This document shows positions 28,115-36,015 of a stretch of DNA of 47,313 nucleotides, in pieces (positions within the stretch are counted from its first letter, which is position 1; each line of letters starts with the position of its first letter). A model generated the notes under the pieces. The model searched no databases, was not told the origin of the DNA, and was given only the letters and a program-made list of their open reading frames with translations. Made by a program: the position numbers and the translations under genes. The stretch lies in assembly GCA_017501255.1 (NCBI GenBank), contig JAFVXE010000013.1, positions 1-47,313 on the forward strand, written 5' to 3'. This stretch comes from Clostridia bacterium. Lineage in GTDB: Bacteria > Bacillota > Clostridia > Christensenellales > Aristaeellaceae.

Positions 28115-29626
28115 ATGAAACCGTTTGTGACTTTTTCCAGAAGGTTCATCATTGGCCTGTTCGCCTTTTTGATGCTTGCATTGCTGCTTACCAGCTTTCT
28201 CAGTACCGCCCGGATTACCCAGCAGGAAACCATGGATTACGGCTGGGATGCGTGGTGGCTGCACATTTTGGTGCTGGCGGCGGCAGGTGTGCTGATTGGG
28301 CTGCTGGTACCCGGCTTGGAAACGCTGAACCACCGGACGGAAACCATTCTGGTGGTGCTGGCCGCCCTGTTGATGCTGGGCATGAACGTGGGGTTGGTGC
28401 TGTTTTCCAAGTCCCTGCCCATTTTCGATCAGTGGCAGTGCTGGGAAATGGCACGGCAGATCGCCATCGGGCATGACCCGGTCTGGACGTACTACTACAC
28501 CAACTACTTTCCCCATCAGATGCCCTATGTGCTACTGCTTTCCCTGCTCATGCGGCTGAATACCTCGCCCATGTGGATTCAGCTGTTGCAGGCAGCAGGC
28601 AATGTGGTGGGCGCCTGGGCGCTGGCGGAATGCGCTGCCCTGTTGAGCCATCGCCGGTCTGCCCGGCTGGTAAGCTGGTTGGCCACTCTGTGCTTTTTGC
28701 CCTATGCGTTCTACACGCCCTATGTGTATGGCAACCTGCCGGGGCTTCACACCATGCTGCTGGGTGGGCTGGCGCTGCTGCGGTATCATCAGGACGGCAG
28801 GAAGGGTCATCTGCTTTGGCTGACGCTCTGGCTGCTGCTTTCCTGCCTGCTGAAACAGAATATGCTGATTGCCGCCATTGCCGCCGCCATCGTGCTGGTG
28901 CTGATGGCGATGGAAAACAAGTGCTGGCTGCCTGCGGTGGCTGCTATTGTGATGGTCACGCTGTGCGCTACCGCAGGGAACACCATCAACCGGGTGGTGG
29001 AAAGCCGTACCGATGCCAACCTGTCCGAGGGTTTTCCCACCTCCTCATGGATCATGATGGGTCTGTCGGAAAGCGAAAAGGAGCCGGGCTGGTACAACGA
29101 AAACTGCTACACCTACTACACCGAATACGGCTACAGCAAAGCAGTTCACGATGAACTGTCCAAGGCGGATATCCGGCAGCGGCTCAGCGACTTTGCCGCC
29201 GACCCGGTGTACACCCTGCGCTTCTTTGGGCGCAAGACCTTGTCCCAGTGGAATGATCCCACCTTCCAGTCCGTCTGGGTGAACGAGATGGCCCGGAACC
29301 CGGAGCGCAGCCCGCTGGCTTTGAGCCTGTACGAGCGTGGCAAGGCGTACCAGCTGGTCAGCTGGGCGATGGATGAGCTGCATCTGTTGGCATTGGCAGG
29401 TATTGTGCTGTGGCTATGGTTCTGCCGCAAGGAACGCAATTTGAGCCATCTGTTCTTCCCGCTGTTTCTGATCGGCGGCTTCCTGTTCCACTTGGCTTGG
29501 GAAGCCAAGGGCCAGTATACCTTCCTGTATTTCTTCCCGCTGGTCTGCTATGGCGGGCTGGGTTGGCTGGAGTTGGGAATCCGGCTGCGGGAAATAGCAA
29601 ATGACAAACGGGATATGCAAGGATAA
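28115..29626 (+). CDS. Polytopic membrane glycosyltransferase-like protein
   Basis: 503 aa with about ten membrane segments. An extracytoplasmic loop near residues 105-135 (FSKSLPIFDQWQCWEMARQI, then YYTNYFPHQMPYVLLL) has the Asp-containing layout of GT39/mannosyltransferase-like GT-C enzymes, which use polyprenyl-phosphate sugars. It resembles the protein at 3045-4589 in plan, not closely in sequence. ATG 28115 is taken with AAGGAGG upstream; a TTG at 28091 is less likely. It follows glnS by 24 nt, so it is probably co-transcribed. A terminator lies just after it. Confidence 0.65.
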   Translation: MKPFVTFSRRFIIGLFAFLMLALLLTSFLSTARITQQETMDYGWDAWWLHILVLAAAGVLIGLLVPGLETLNHRTETILVVLAALLMLGMNVGLVLFSKSLPIFDQWQCWEMARQIAIGHDPVWTYYYTNYFPHQMPYVLLLSLLMRLNTSPMWIQLLQAAGNVVGAWALAECAALLSHRRSARLVSWLATLCFLPYAFYTPYVYGNLPGLHTMLLGGLALLRYHQDGRKGHLLWLTLWLLLSCLLKQNMLIAAIAAAIVLVLMAMENKCWLPAVAAIVMVTLCATAGNTINRVVESRTDANLSEGFPTSSWIMMGLSESEKEPGWYNENCYTYYTEYGYSKAVHDELSKADIRQRLSDFAADPVYTLRFFGRKTLSQWNDPTFQSVWVNEMARNPERSPLALSLYERGKAYQLVSWAMDELHLLALAGIVLWLWFCRKERNLSHLFFPLFLIGGFLFHLAWEAKGQYTFLYFFPLVCYGGLGWLELGIRLREIANDKRDMQG

Positions 29627-29642
29627 ACAAGATTGGATTCTG

Positions 29643-29672
29643 CCGCCTCTGAGCTTTCAGAGGCGGTTTTGT
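29643..29672 (+). terminator. Terminator after the membrane glycosyltransferase-like gene
   Basis: CCGCCTCTGA (29643-29652) and TCAGAGGCGG (29657-29666) with a 4-nt loop, then TTTTGT. Confidence 0.93.
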
Positions 29673-29784
29673 ACTGGTTTCATGTTTTCTGTGCTGTGGT
29701 TCAGTTGCTTGCTTTTCAGGGTGGTTTGTGCTATGCTTTCCATGCGGGCGGGATACGAAACGATTGGAAAATCAAATAAAGGAG

Positions 29785-30792
29785 ATGAGAAAGTTGCTGC
29801 AAGTTTTGCAGGCAGCTCTGTTTCTCTATGGCCTGAATACTGCCCAGTTCAGTCAGGTGGCAGACCATGAAGGAGGACGGAATCTGGTATATGTTTGCCG
29901 GTTGGAGGAAGAAGACCGGTATGTGCTTCGTATTTCTGCCCTTGACGACCGAACGGAGGAAGACTATCTGGCAGAGACGGAATTTGTTCACTATCTGGCG
30001 CAAAACGGCGCACCTGTTGCAGATGTGGTGCCCTCTGTCCATGGCAGACTGGTGGAGATGGTATCCCATGATGGAATGACTTATACAGTCTGTCTGTTTG
30101 CGTATGCCAAAGGCATCCTGATTTCCGATAACGGCTACCGCTACCGGGAAGGGGTGCCGCTGGAGGAATACTTCTACAATACCGGCAAGGCGCTTGGCAC
30201 CATCCACCGTTTGTCCAGACAATTTGTGCCATCGCACCGCCGGATGGGCTATTTTGACAAGTACAACATGGACTACCTCCACCGGCTGATTCCTGATCGC
30301 TATCAGGAACTGAAGGATGCCATCCGGCAAAGGCTGGAACAGTTCGCTGCGCTGCCGATGGATGAAAGCAGCTACGGATTGGTGCATTTCGATTTCAGCG
30401 ACGGTAACTATCATATTGATATGGAAACAGGCGCTTTGACCGCTTTCGATTTTGACAACTGCATGAACTGTTGGTACCTGTTTGATCTGGCGAATCTGTG
30501 GACCCACGGCGTAGGCTGGTGCCAGTGGGAGAGGGATGCAGGCAAGCGCATGGCCTTCATGAACCATTACTTCGATACCATTTTGCAGGGCTACCGCAGC
30601 GAGACGGATGTATCCGACGAACTACTGGAACAGTTGCCGTTGTTTATCGATATGGTGCTGATCGAGAACGTGGTGGACGCATTTGAATGCTGCCAAAGAG
30701 AAGAGGAGGAAGTGGATGAGGAGGATATCGGGCAGGCTGCCTACTGTCTGATTCAGCGCATTCCCTACGCTGGCGTAGGAGTGGAAATGTAA
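29785..30792 (+). CDS. Aminoglycoside phosphotransferase / HSK2-like kinase family protein
   Basis: 335 aa. The protein-kinase-like fold is recognisable: an N-lobe with NLVYVCRLEEEDRYVLRIS, a catalytic loop LVHFDFSDGNYHID (HxDxxxxN) and a metal-binding AFDFDNCMNCWYLFDLAN (DFD). It probably phosphorylates a small hydroxyl compound; no resistance function can be claimed. ATG 29785 directly abuts the ribosome site (AAAGGAG), so TTG at 29794, at normal spacing, may be the real start. Expressed alone between two terminators. Confidence 0.82.
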   Translation: MRKLLQVLQAALFLYGLNTAQFSQVADHEGGRNLVYVCRLEEEDRYVLRISALDDRTEEDYLAETEFVHYLAQNGAPVADVVPSVHGRLVEMVSHDGMTYTVCLFAYAKGILISDNGYRYREGVPLEEYFYNTGKALGTIHRLSRQFVPSHRRMGYFDKYNMDYLHRLIPDRYQELKDAIRQRLEQFAALPMDESSYGLVHFDFSDGNYHIDMETGALTAFDFDNCMNCWYLFDLANLWTHGVGWCQWERDAGKRMAFMNHYFDTILQGYRSETDVSDELLEQLPLFIDMVLIENVVDAFECCQREEEEVDEEDIGQAAYCLIQRIPYAGVGVEM

Positions 30793-30800
30793 ACAGATAC

Positions 30801-30834
30801 GACCCTCTGTTCTGCTGAGGCGGAACAGAGGGTC
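30801..30834 (+). terminator. Terminator hairpin, first of two identical copies
   Basis: A 15-bp stem with a TGAG loop directly after the kinase gene. Bases 30803-30833 recur unchanged at 31137-31167. Confidence 0.8.
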
Positions 30835-30844
30835 AGACTGTTGA

Positions 30845-31136
30845 CAAACCCCAGGAGGTATCGGAGGGGCGCACCCCTCCGATGGTCTTCCGAAACCGGC
30901 GGCGTGCATTGCGGCCCAAACCCAACCTACGGTCGGTTTTGGGCTTCGGCGTTGCGGAAGCGCTTTGCGCTGTCCTCACGCCTCGGTTCGCTTTGCTCAC
31001 CCTTCCGGCGGTTTCGGAACCCTTGCGCAGCAAGGGCTTCCTATCGCCGTTTGCCGCCCGGCGAGCCGAAGGCTCGTAGGCAAACGGTGCAAACTCGTTG
31101 AAAAAGCCGCCGTAGGCGTGTTTTTCAACGATCTGG
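30845..31136. repeat. Dispersed intergenic repeat, family A, copy 2 (inverted relative to copy 1)
   Basis: Bases 31010-31090 are nearly the reverse complement of 2783-2863, and about 30853-30905 the reverse complement of about 2872-2925. Between the two blocks this copy has roughly 100 extra bases (about 30906-31009) not present in copy 1. It fills the region between the kinase terminator and the cotJ promoter; no gene is seen. It is bracketed by the direct repeat at 30803 and 31137. Confidence 0.85.
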
Positions 31137-31169
31137 CCCTCTGTTCTGCTGAGGCGGAACAGAGGGTTC
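31135..31169 (+). terminator. Second copy of the 31-bp terminator hairpin
   Basis: 31137-31167 equals 30803-30833. It stands just before the cotJ promoter region and would insulate the operon from upstream transcription. Confidence 0.75.
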
Positions 31170-31192
31170 TTTGCACCCATCGTCCAGCCGGG

Positions 31193-31200
31193 CATAGGAT
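31193..31200 (+). promoter_or_regulatory. Possible SigE/SigK-type -10 element for the cotJ operon
   Basis: CATAGGAT fits the mother-cell -10 pattern (SigE CATACAMT, 6 of 8). The -35 region is not clear (GCACC at 31173-31177). The start codon is 54 nt downstream. In Bacillus the cotJ operon is SigE-dependent; here this is suggestive only. Confidence 0.35.
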
Positions 31201-31253
31201 GAAGTGCAGGCGGTCAAACCGCCCTGCAATTTCCTGTGAAGGGAAGGAACGAT

Positions 31254-32111
31254 ATGCGAAATTGTGATACCATCACCTGCGCCGTTACGCCTGGTGCAGG
31301 TTGTGTCGTGCCGTCCACGGCCTCTGTTTTTCAGGCTGTGGGCAAAACGGGCTTCGGCGAGAACTGCTGCCAGCAGGAGGAGGCACAGCGTTGCCTCGGC
31401 GGCTGCCTGAGAAGCAACACCTGCCAGAAAACGGGATGGTGCTGCCCGGGCAATGCTGCGCAAGCCAGCTGTGGCAACGGTTGCGCTGCAGAGACCTGCG
31501 GCAGTGCTTCCCCCAGCAACTGCGGCTGCGAAACCAATGCCAACTGCCAGAACAGCTGGGCCAACAGCTGCCAGAAATGCAAGGGTTGCAATCAGAATAA
31601 TGGCAACTGCGGCAATGCCAACCCCGCCGCTTCCTGCGCCAGCGCTTGTTGCAAGCTCGCTTGTGCTGCGGGTTGCCAGAGCAGCGTTCCCGCAGTGAAC
31701 TGCGCTGCTTCCACCACCTGCGGCTGTGCTGCCGGTCAGTGCAGCAGCAACGGCAATCCCCCCGCCATGGTATATGAGGCGGAGCATCAACTCTGCAAGA
31801 TGCACCAGATCGAGGAAGCCATCCGCAAGGGTACCCTGTTCAGTCAGCTGTATATGCCCATGAACGGCGAATGCGCCGATGCCTGCGGCGCTACCCTCTG
31901 CGATGGTCAGGCGGAGGCCTTTGCCGCCTGGGAACTGCGCCTGTATCTCAACACCCATCCCTGCGATCAGCAGGCTTTGCAGCTGTTCCAGCAAATGGCC
32001 TGTAAGGCTGGCGAACCCAACTATGCCAGCAGCTTCGTGGAGGGTTGCCAGTCCCGCTGGAACTGGACGGACGCTCCCTGGCCCTGGGAATTCAATTGCG
32101 CCTGTGAGTAA
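31254..32111 (+). CDS. Fusion of a Cys-rich domain with CotJA-like and CotJB domains (spore coat)
   Basis: 285 aa with 38 cysteines. Residues 1-175 are a low-complexity Cys/Asn/Gly/Ala region with 29 Cys, including CC pairs and many CxxC and CGC groups. Next comes a CotJA-like segment (HQIEEAIRKGTLFSQLYMP, near 185-205). Then a CotJB domain: AWELRLYLNTHPCDQQALQL and the closing WNWTDAPWPWEF. CotJA and CotJB are normally separate proteins of about 80-90 aa. Cysteines occur in all parts, suggesting a disulfide- or metal-crosslinked coat layer. cotJC follows after 14 nt. Start at 31254 with GAAGGGAAGGA upstream. The fusion itself is read directly; the function is inferred. Confidence 0.85.
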   Translation: MRNCDTITCAVTPGAGCVVPSTASVFQAVGKTGFGENCCQQEEAQRCLGGCLRSNTCQKTGWCCPGNAAQASCGNGCAAETCGSASPSNCGCETNANCQNSWANSCQKCKGCNQNNGNCGNANPAASCASACCKLACAAGCQSSVPAVNCAASTTCGCAAGQCSSNGNPPAMVYEAEHQLCKMHQIEEAIRKGTLFSQLYMPMNGECADACGATLCDGQAEAFAAWELRLYLNTHPCDQQALQLFQQMACKAGEPNYASSFVEGCQSRWNWTDAPWPWEFNCACE

Positions 32112-32125
32112 GGAGGGGTTCAGCC

Positions 32126-32548
32126 ATGTTTGTTTATGAGAAAAAGTTGCAATATCCGGTGCGCATTACCCGCCCGGATCCCCGGATGGCAACGGCCATC
32201 ATCAGCCAGTACGGCGGCCCCGACGGCGAGATGGCGGCCTCCCTTCGGTATCTGAGCCAGCGGTTCTCCATGAATGATCCCAAGGTGAAGGGCCTGCTCA
32301 CGGATATTGGCGTAGAAGAACTTGGTCATCTGGAGATTGTGGGGGCTATGGTGTATCAGCTCACCCGCGGAATGTGCGAGAGCGACCTGAAAAAGGGCGG
32401 CTTCGATGCCTATTTCACCGATCACACTTTGGGGGTCTATCCCCAGTCCGCCGCCGGTCATCCCTTTACGACGGCCTATATCGGCGTGAAGGGCGACCCC
32501 ATCACCGATCTGCATGAAGATCTTGCAGCAGAGGGTGCGAGGCTGTAA
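32126..32548 (+). CDS. cotJC: CotJC (manganese-catalase-like spore coat protein), 5' portion, interrupted
   Basis: 140 codons as it stands; family members are near 190-200. Start and fold are typical (YEKKLQYPVRITRPDPRMA, GGPDGEMAASLRYLSQRF, VEELGHLEIVGAMVYQL). Predicted di-manganese ligands present are E35, E65, H68 and E136, the last in the codon where the sequence breaks. After DLAAE the frame runs into foreign DNA and stops (GARL-stop). The rest of cotJC is at 43394-43594. Joining the two at the shared 12-bp core gives 198 codons with no frame change. CotJC is an inner-coat protein made in the mother cell. Ribosome site AAGGAGGGG; co-transcribed with the CotJA/CotJB fusion. Confidence 0.93.
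   Translation: MFVYEKKLQYPVRITRPDPRMATAIISQYGGPDGEMAASLRYLSQRFSMNDPKVKGLLTDIGVEELGHLEIVGAMVYQLTRGMCESDLKKGGFDAYFTDHTLGVYPQSAAGHPFTTAYIGVKGDPITDLHEDLAAEGARL
32522..32533 (+). other. attL core of the cotJC intervening element
   Basis: CTTGCAGCAGAG, identical to 43394-43405, with GA(T/C) preceding both. It encodes LAAE (residues 133-136) of CotJC. The dyad analysis of the joined element ends places the crossover dinucleotide at GA, 32531-32532. Confidence 0.88.
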
Positions 32549-32734
32549 AGGCAACAACCGGTCTGCTGATTTTATACAACAGAAGTTCTTGAAACTGGCA
32601 GCTTTTTGTGTTTAACTATATAGTGGCAGCAGCGTTGTTTTCATTATACAGGTATCATCATTCGGCGCTTCCCGGGGAGGCGTGGCAAGCAGGCTGCTAC
32701 CATCTGAAATACGGTTACAGGGAGTTGAAAATCG

Positions 32735-34177
32735 ATGAACCATGCCTCCAGTTGGGATTTCACCATGGCGAACTATGACGCTGTCTGGGCTTTTCTGGTA
32801 CAGCTGGGCTTGCTGCTTTTGTTTCTGATGATGGGCAACATCCTCCGGCGCACCATTCCGGTGTTCCGCAAGTGTCTGGTACCTTCTGCACTGCTGGGTG
32901 GCGCACTTTTGCTGGTGGTCAACATTATTCTGAAGCAGTTTGGTTTCGCACTGGTGGATAACCGGCTGATGCAGGTAATCACTTACCATTGCCTGGCCAT
33001 CGGCTTTGCATCCATGTCGCTGAAAACAGAAAAGAGCAACCACAAAACCAATAAGGCGCAGGTGCTGGAATTCGGCGCATTGCAGGGCGGTACCTATATG
33101 CTGCAGGCCTGCGTTGGTCTGGGTATCACGCTGGTGATGTTCCTGCTTACCCGCTATGGCGACAGGATCGTTTCCTACATCTGCGGTTTGATTCTGCCGC
33201 TGGCTTTTGGTCAGGGCCCCGGAAACGCTCTCAGCTGGGATATCAACTTTACCAACACCCCCGCCGCCCAGTTTGCCGGTAATGGCAGCTTTGGTCTGTC
33301 TCTTGCGTCCATTGGTTTTGTGGTGGCTTCCGTGTTTGGTGTGCTGTATATCAACATTCACAAGAAGCGTGGCGATTTAGTGGTGCGCACCGGCACACCG
33401 GTGGAACTGGCTGTTGAACAGATTGATCCCAACAGCGAGATCCCGGATAACGAGTCTGTGGACAAGTTCTCCCTGCAAGCGGGCTTTGTGGCGCTGGCCT
33501 ATGCCATTTCCTTTGGCTTTATGTACCTGTTGGGCATCCTGTCCGACTTTACCAACAGCATCGCCTGGGGTTTCAACTTCCTGTGGGCTTCTCTGGCAGC
33601 CATGCTGATCCGTTTCGTGGTCAGGCAACTGCGCAGGCATAAACTCATGCACCGGGAATACATCAACAATTATCAGATGGACCGTATTTCCGGCTTCTCC
33701 TTTGACCTGATGATTGTTGCCGGTGTGGCGGCCATTGAAATCAACGATATCAAGGACTATATCCTGCCCATCGTGCTTCTCAGCCTGGTGGGTACGGTGA
33801 TCACCTATGTGTATATCCGTCTGGTGGCCAAGGAATGCTTCAAGGGCTTTGAGCATGAGTTTTTCCTGATGGCGTTCGGTACCTTGACCGGCACGGCTTC
33901 CAATGGCATGATTCTGACCAAGGAAATCGACCCCGGCCTGCGTACCCCCACCTCCAGCCTGTACATTCTCTCCAACTTCCCCGCTATGGTGATGATTGCA
34001 CCGTTGCTGCTTTTGCTGGGCTTTGCCGGCAAATCCCTGACGAATGCCATCATTGCCTGCGCTATCTTCTTTGTGCTGTGGCTCAGCTATACCCTCTTCC
34101 TCTTTCGCAGAAAGATTTTCGTAAAGCGGTATCAGGATGAATCCGTCGCTGCCTGGACGGAGGATGCCGAAGCCTGA
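32735..34177 (+). CDS. Sodium/glutamate symporter family protein (GltS-like)
   Basis: 480 aa with about twelve membrane segments in two similar halves. The first half has LVPSALLGGALLLVV and CGLILPLAFGQGPGNALSW. The second has FLMAFGTLTGTASNGMILTK, a re-entrant Gly/Ser/Thr loop in the same place as in GltS. GltS proteins take up glutamate with Na+; the substrate of this divergent member may differ. First gene inside the left end of the element, about 200 nt from attL, with its own terminator at 34189-34239. ATG 32735 follows CAGGGAG. Confidence 0.82.
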   Translation: MNHASSWDFTMANYDAVWAFLVQLGLLLLFLMMGNILRRTIPVFRKCLVPSALLGGALLLVVNIILKQFGFALVDNRLMQVITYHCLAIGFASMSLKTEKSNHKTNKAQVLEFGALQGGTYMLQACVGLGITLVMFLLTRYGDRIVSYICGLILPLAFGQGPGNALSWDINFTNTPAAQFAGNGSFGLSLASIGFVVASVFGVLYINIHKKRGDLVVRTGTPVELAVEQIDPNSEIPDNESVDKFSLQAGFVALAYAISFGFMYLLGILSDFTNSIAWGFNFLWASLAAMLIRFVVRQLRRHKLMHREYINNYQMDRISGFSFDLMIVAGVAAIEINDIKDYILPIVLLSLVGTVITYVYIRLVAKECFKGFEHEFFLMAFGTLTGTASNGMILTKEIDPGLRTPTSSLYILSNFPAMVMIAPLLLLLGFAGKSLTNAIIACAIFFVLWLSYTLFLFRRKIFVKRYQDESVAAWTEDAEA

Positions 34178-34188
34178 CAACGGATGCA

Positions 34189-34239
34189 AAAACCCCGCAG
34201 TCGCTGCCTCTGATAAAGTGGTCGGACTGCGGGGTTTTG
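34189..34239. terminator. Terminator between the GltS-like and AraC genes
   Basis: AAAACCCCGCAGTC (34189-34202) and GACTGCGGGGTTTT (34225-34238) between convergent genes; A- and T-runs on both sides allow two-way termination. Confidence 0.92.
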
Positions 34240-34257
34240 TGATACAGCGGCGGAGGC

Positions 34258-35208
34258 TCATTCCTGCAATTTGCGGTATTGCCGGGGCGAAATGCCGTAT
34301 TCCTGCTTGAAGGATCTGAAAAAGCTGGAGTAATCGGAAAAGCCGGTCTGATTAGCCACGGCTTCCAGCCGCTGGCCTTTTTCGATGAGGGTTTTGGCAG
34401 CAATGAGCCGCCGCTGGGTCACATAGCGGTAAAAGCTGACCCCCAGCTTCTGTTTGAACACATGGCTGATGGTACTGCTGCTGACGAAGAACTGTTTGGC
34501 TAAATCCGCAATCACAATGGGCTGGGCATAGTGGCCTTCCACATAGGTGGTGATTCGGTCCAGCAGTTCGGGCTGTTCTGCTTTCAGGGCATGAGCAGCC
34601 CGGCCTTTGGCTGCGCGCCGGAGCTGAGTCAGCAACTGGATGGTGTTGCCGATAACGGCGGCCTGCCAGCCATCCGTTTTGGCTTCGGCCTCCTTCACTC
34701 CGCTGAGAAACATCTCTCCAAGATATTCGAAGGGCGTGCCGCTGGTGCGCAGCAGGAATGCAGCGGGCACCTTGTTCGGTGTGTCTGCTTCCGGCGTGAG
34801 ATCGGTATACCACTTCATGAAATCCATGCTGATCCATAGCACATAACGGATATAGGGGCTTGCCATATTCTCGGGCAGCAGGGGACGGTGACTGACGCCG
34901 GGAGGCATAAACACGATATCCCCCTGCTGAAGCCGGTAGCGCTCGGAACCCACCAGGTATTCCACCCCGCAGTTGCTGGCGCAGTAGAGAAGCTCGAAGA
35001 AGGTGTGGCTGTGCAGCTGCAACTGCGCATTGGCATGGCTGGTATCCCGGTGGGTATCCACATAGCGGGAGGTCATCTCCAGCTCCTGATAGAGATTGTT
35101 GGGGTTCAGCCCCATGCTGATCAGCTGCTCATGGAGCCATTCCTGCAACTGGGGCCCCTGCTGATGGGGAACCATCTGCGCCAGTTTCTGCAATTCATCC
35201 AGTTTCAT
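34258..35208 (-). CDS. AraC family transcriptional regulator
   Basis: 316 aa. The N-terminal half has a cupin sensor domain (HSHTFFELLYCASNCGVEYL, then GDIVFMPPGVSHRP), as in sugar-sensing AraC proteins. The C-terminal 100 residues contain the two helix-turn-helix units (IADLAKQFFVSSSTISHVFK and AVANQTGFSDYSSFFRSFKQ) ending YGISPRQYRKL. It probably controls one of the transport operons inside the element; the sugar symporter-esterase pair is the best candidate because cupin AraC regulators usually sense carbohydrates. Divergence from those genes is not direct. Start 35208 with GGAGG 9 nt upstream. Confidence 0.9.
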   Translation of the reverse strand: MKLDELQKLAQMVPHQQGPQLQEWLHEQLISMGLNPNNLYQELEMTSRYVDTHRDTSHANAQLQLHSHTFFELLYCASNCGVEYLVGSERYRLQQGDIVFMPPGVSHRPLLPENMASPYIRYVLWISMDFMKWYTDLTPEADTPNKVPAAFLLRTSGTPFEYLGEMFLSGVKEAEAKTDGWQAAVIGNTIQLLTQLRRAAKGRAAHALKAEQPELLDRITTYVEGHYAQPIVIADLAKQFFVSSSTISHVFKQKLGVSFYRYVTQRRLIAAKTLIEKGQRLEAVANQTGFSDYSSFFRSFKQEYGISPRQYRKLQE

Positions 35209-35254
35209 GGCTGTATCCTCCGGCGGTGTTTTGCGCCGTATTTATCATACCACA

Positions 35255-36010
35255 TCAACGCCATTGTTGCAGCATTTCCTGCATCCAGGCATATACATCC
35301 ATATGATAGACCTTATGCAGGTTCTCTTTGGTCAGCACGGCAGCGATCTCGCCCTGGGCAGCACATCTGCCCTGATGCATCAGTACGGCATGGGTGCCGT
35401 ATCGGCGAGCCAGGCTCAGGTCGTGCACCACGGAGAGCACCGCCCGCCCCGGCGTTTTCAGCCACTGGGCAATCAGGGAGAAAATATGCTGCTGATACAC
35501 TAAATCCAGATGGTTGGCAGGCTCGTCCAGAATCAGCAGCTGGGGATTCTGGGCAAATACCTGCGCCAGAAAAGTGCGCTGCAATTCGCCGCCGGAAAGG
35601 GTCAGCACGCTGGCATGGCGCAGTTCCGTCAGACCAGTGGCTTCCAACGCCCGCTGCACCTGTTCGCCCCCTTCCGCATCAGCGGAGGAAAGAAAGCCGG
35701 TAGTGTAGGCATAGCGCCCCAGCCCCACCACTTCGTCCACGGTGTAGCCATACCCCACACTGTTGTTCTGCGACAGCACACCGATCTTCCGTGCCATCTG
35801 GTTGGGCTTATAGCGGCGGAGATCCTTTCCGTCCAGCTGGAAGGCGCCGCTATAGGGCACGCCTTGGGAAATGGCCTCGATCAAAGTGGATTTGCCAGCC
35901 CCGTTGGGGCCCACCAGCATCAGCCATTGCCCTTCTTCAATGGTAAAGCTCAAATCGTCCACCACAGTGTGCTCCCCGTAGCGGACGGTGATGTTGTTTC
36001 CTTTTAGCAT
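35255..36010 (-). CDS. btuD: Corrinoid/iron-type ABC transporter ATP-binding protein
   Basis: 251 aa. Complete ABC ATPase motifs: Walker A LVGPNGAGKSTLIEAI, signature LTLSGGELQRTFLAQ, Walker B LLILDEPANHLDL and the H-loop VVHDLSLARRYG. It belongs to the FecE/BtuD branch that powers uptake of cobalamin, siderophores or haem. The cobalamin riboswitch ahead of the operon makes corrinoid the likely substrate. Last gene of the btuF-btuC-btuD order. ATG 36010 is preferred; a GTG at 36019 that overlaps the permease stop is an alternative. Confidence 0.9.
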   Translation of the reverse strand: MLKGNNITVRYGEHTVVDDLSFTIEEGQWLMLVGPNGAGKSTLIEAISQGVPYSGAFQLDGKDLRRYKPNQMARKIGVLSQNNSVGYGYTVDEVVGLGRYAYTTGFLSSADAEGGEQVQRALEATGLTELRHASVLTLSGGELQRTFLAQVFAQNPQLLILDEPANHLDLVYQQHIFSLIAQWLKTPGRAVLSVVHDLSLARRYGTHAVLMHQGRCAAQGEIAAVLTKENLHKVYHMDVYAWMQEMLQQWR

Positions 36011-36015
36011 ACCGG

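Noticed and set aside
26426..28516. 696-codon open frame antisense to glnS
   Set aside because: It is a GC-rich shadow frame; glnS has full motifs, and the antisense product has no recognisable domain and a His/Gln-rich shadow composition.
29785..30792. Aminoglycoside resistance gene
   Set aside because: Only the general kinase fold is visible; the same family contains many metabolic kinases and there is no resistance-gene context.
31254..31790. Cys-rich region as a metallothionein gene or CRISPR-like repeat
   Set aside because: It is in frame with the CotJA/CotJB domains under one start, and the units are irregular with no fixed repeat and spacer lengths.
32534..32548. Early stop in cotJC as a simple frameshift or point mutation
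   Set aside because: The sequence after the core is unrelated to cotJC on every frame, and the true continuation is found in frame 10.9 kb away next to an identical core.
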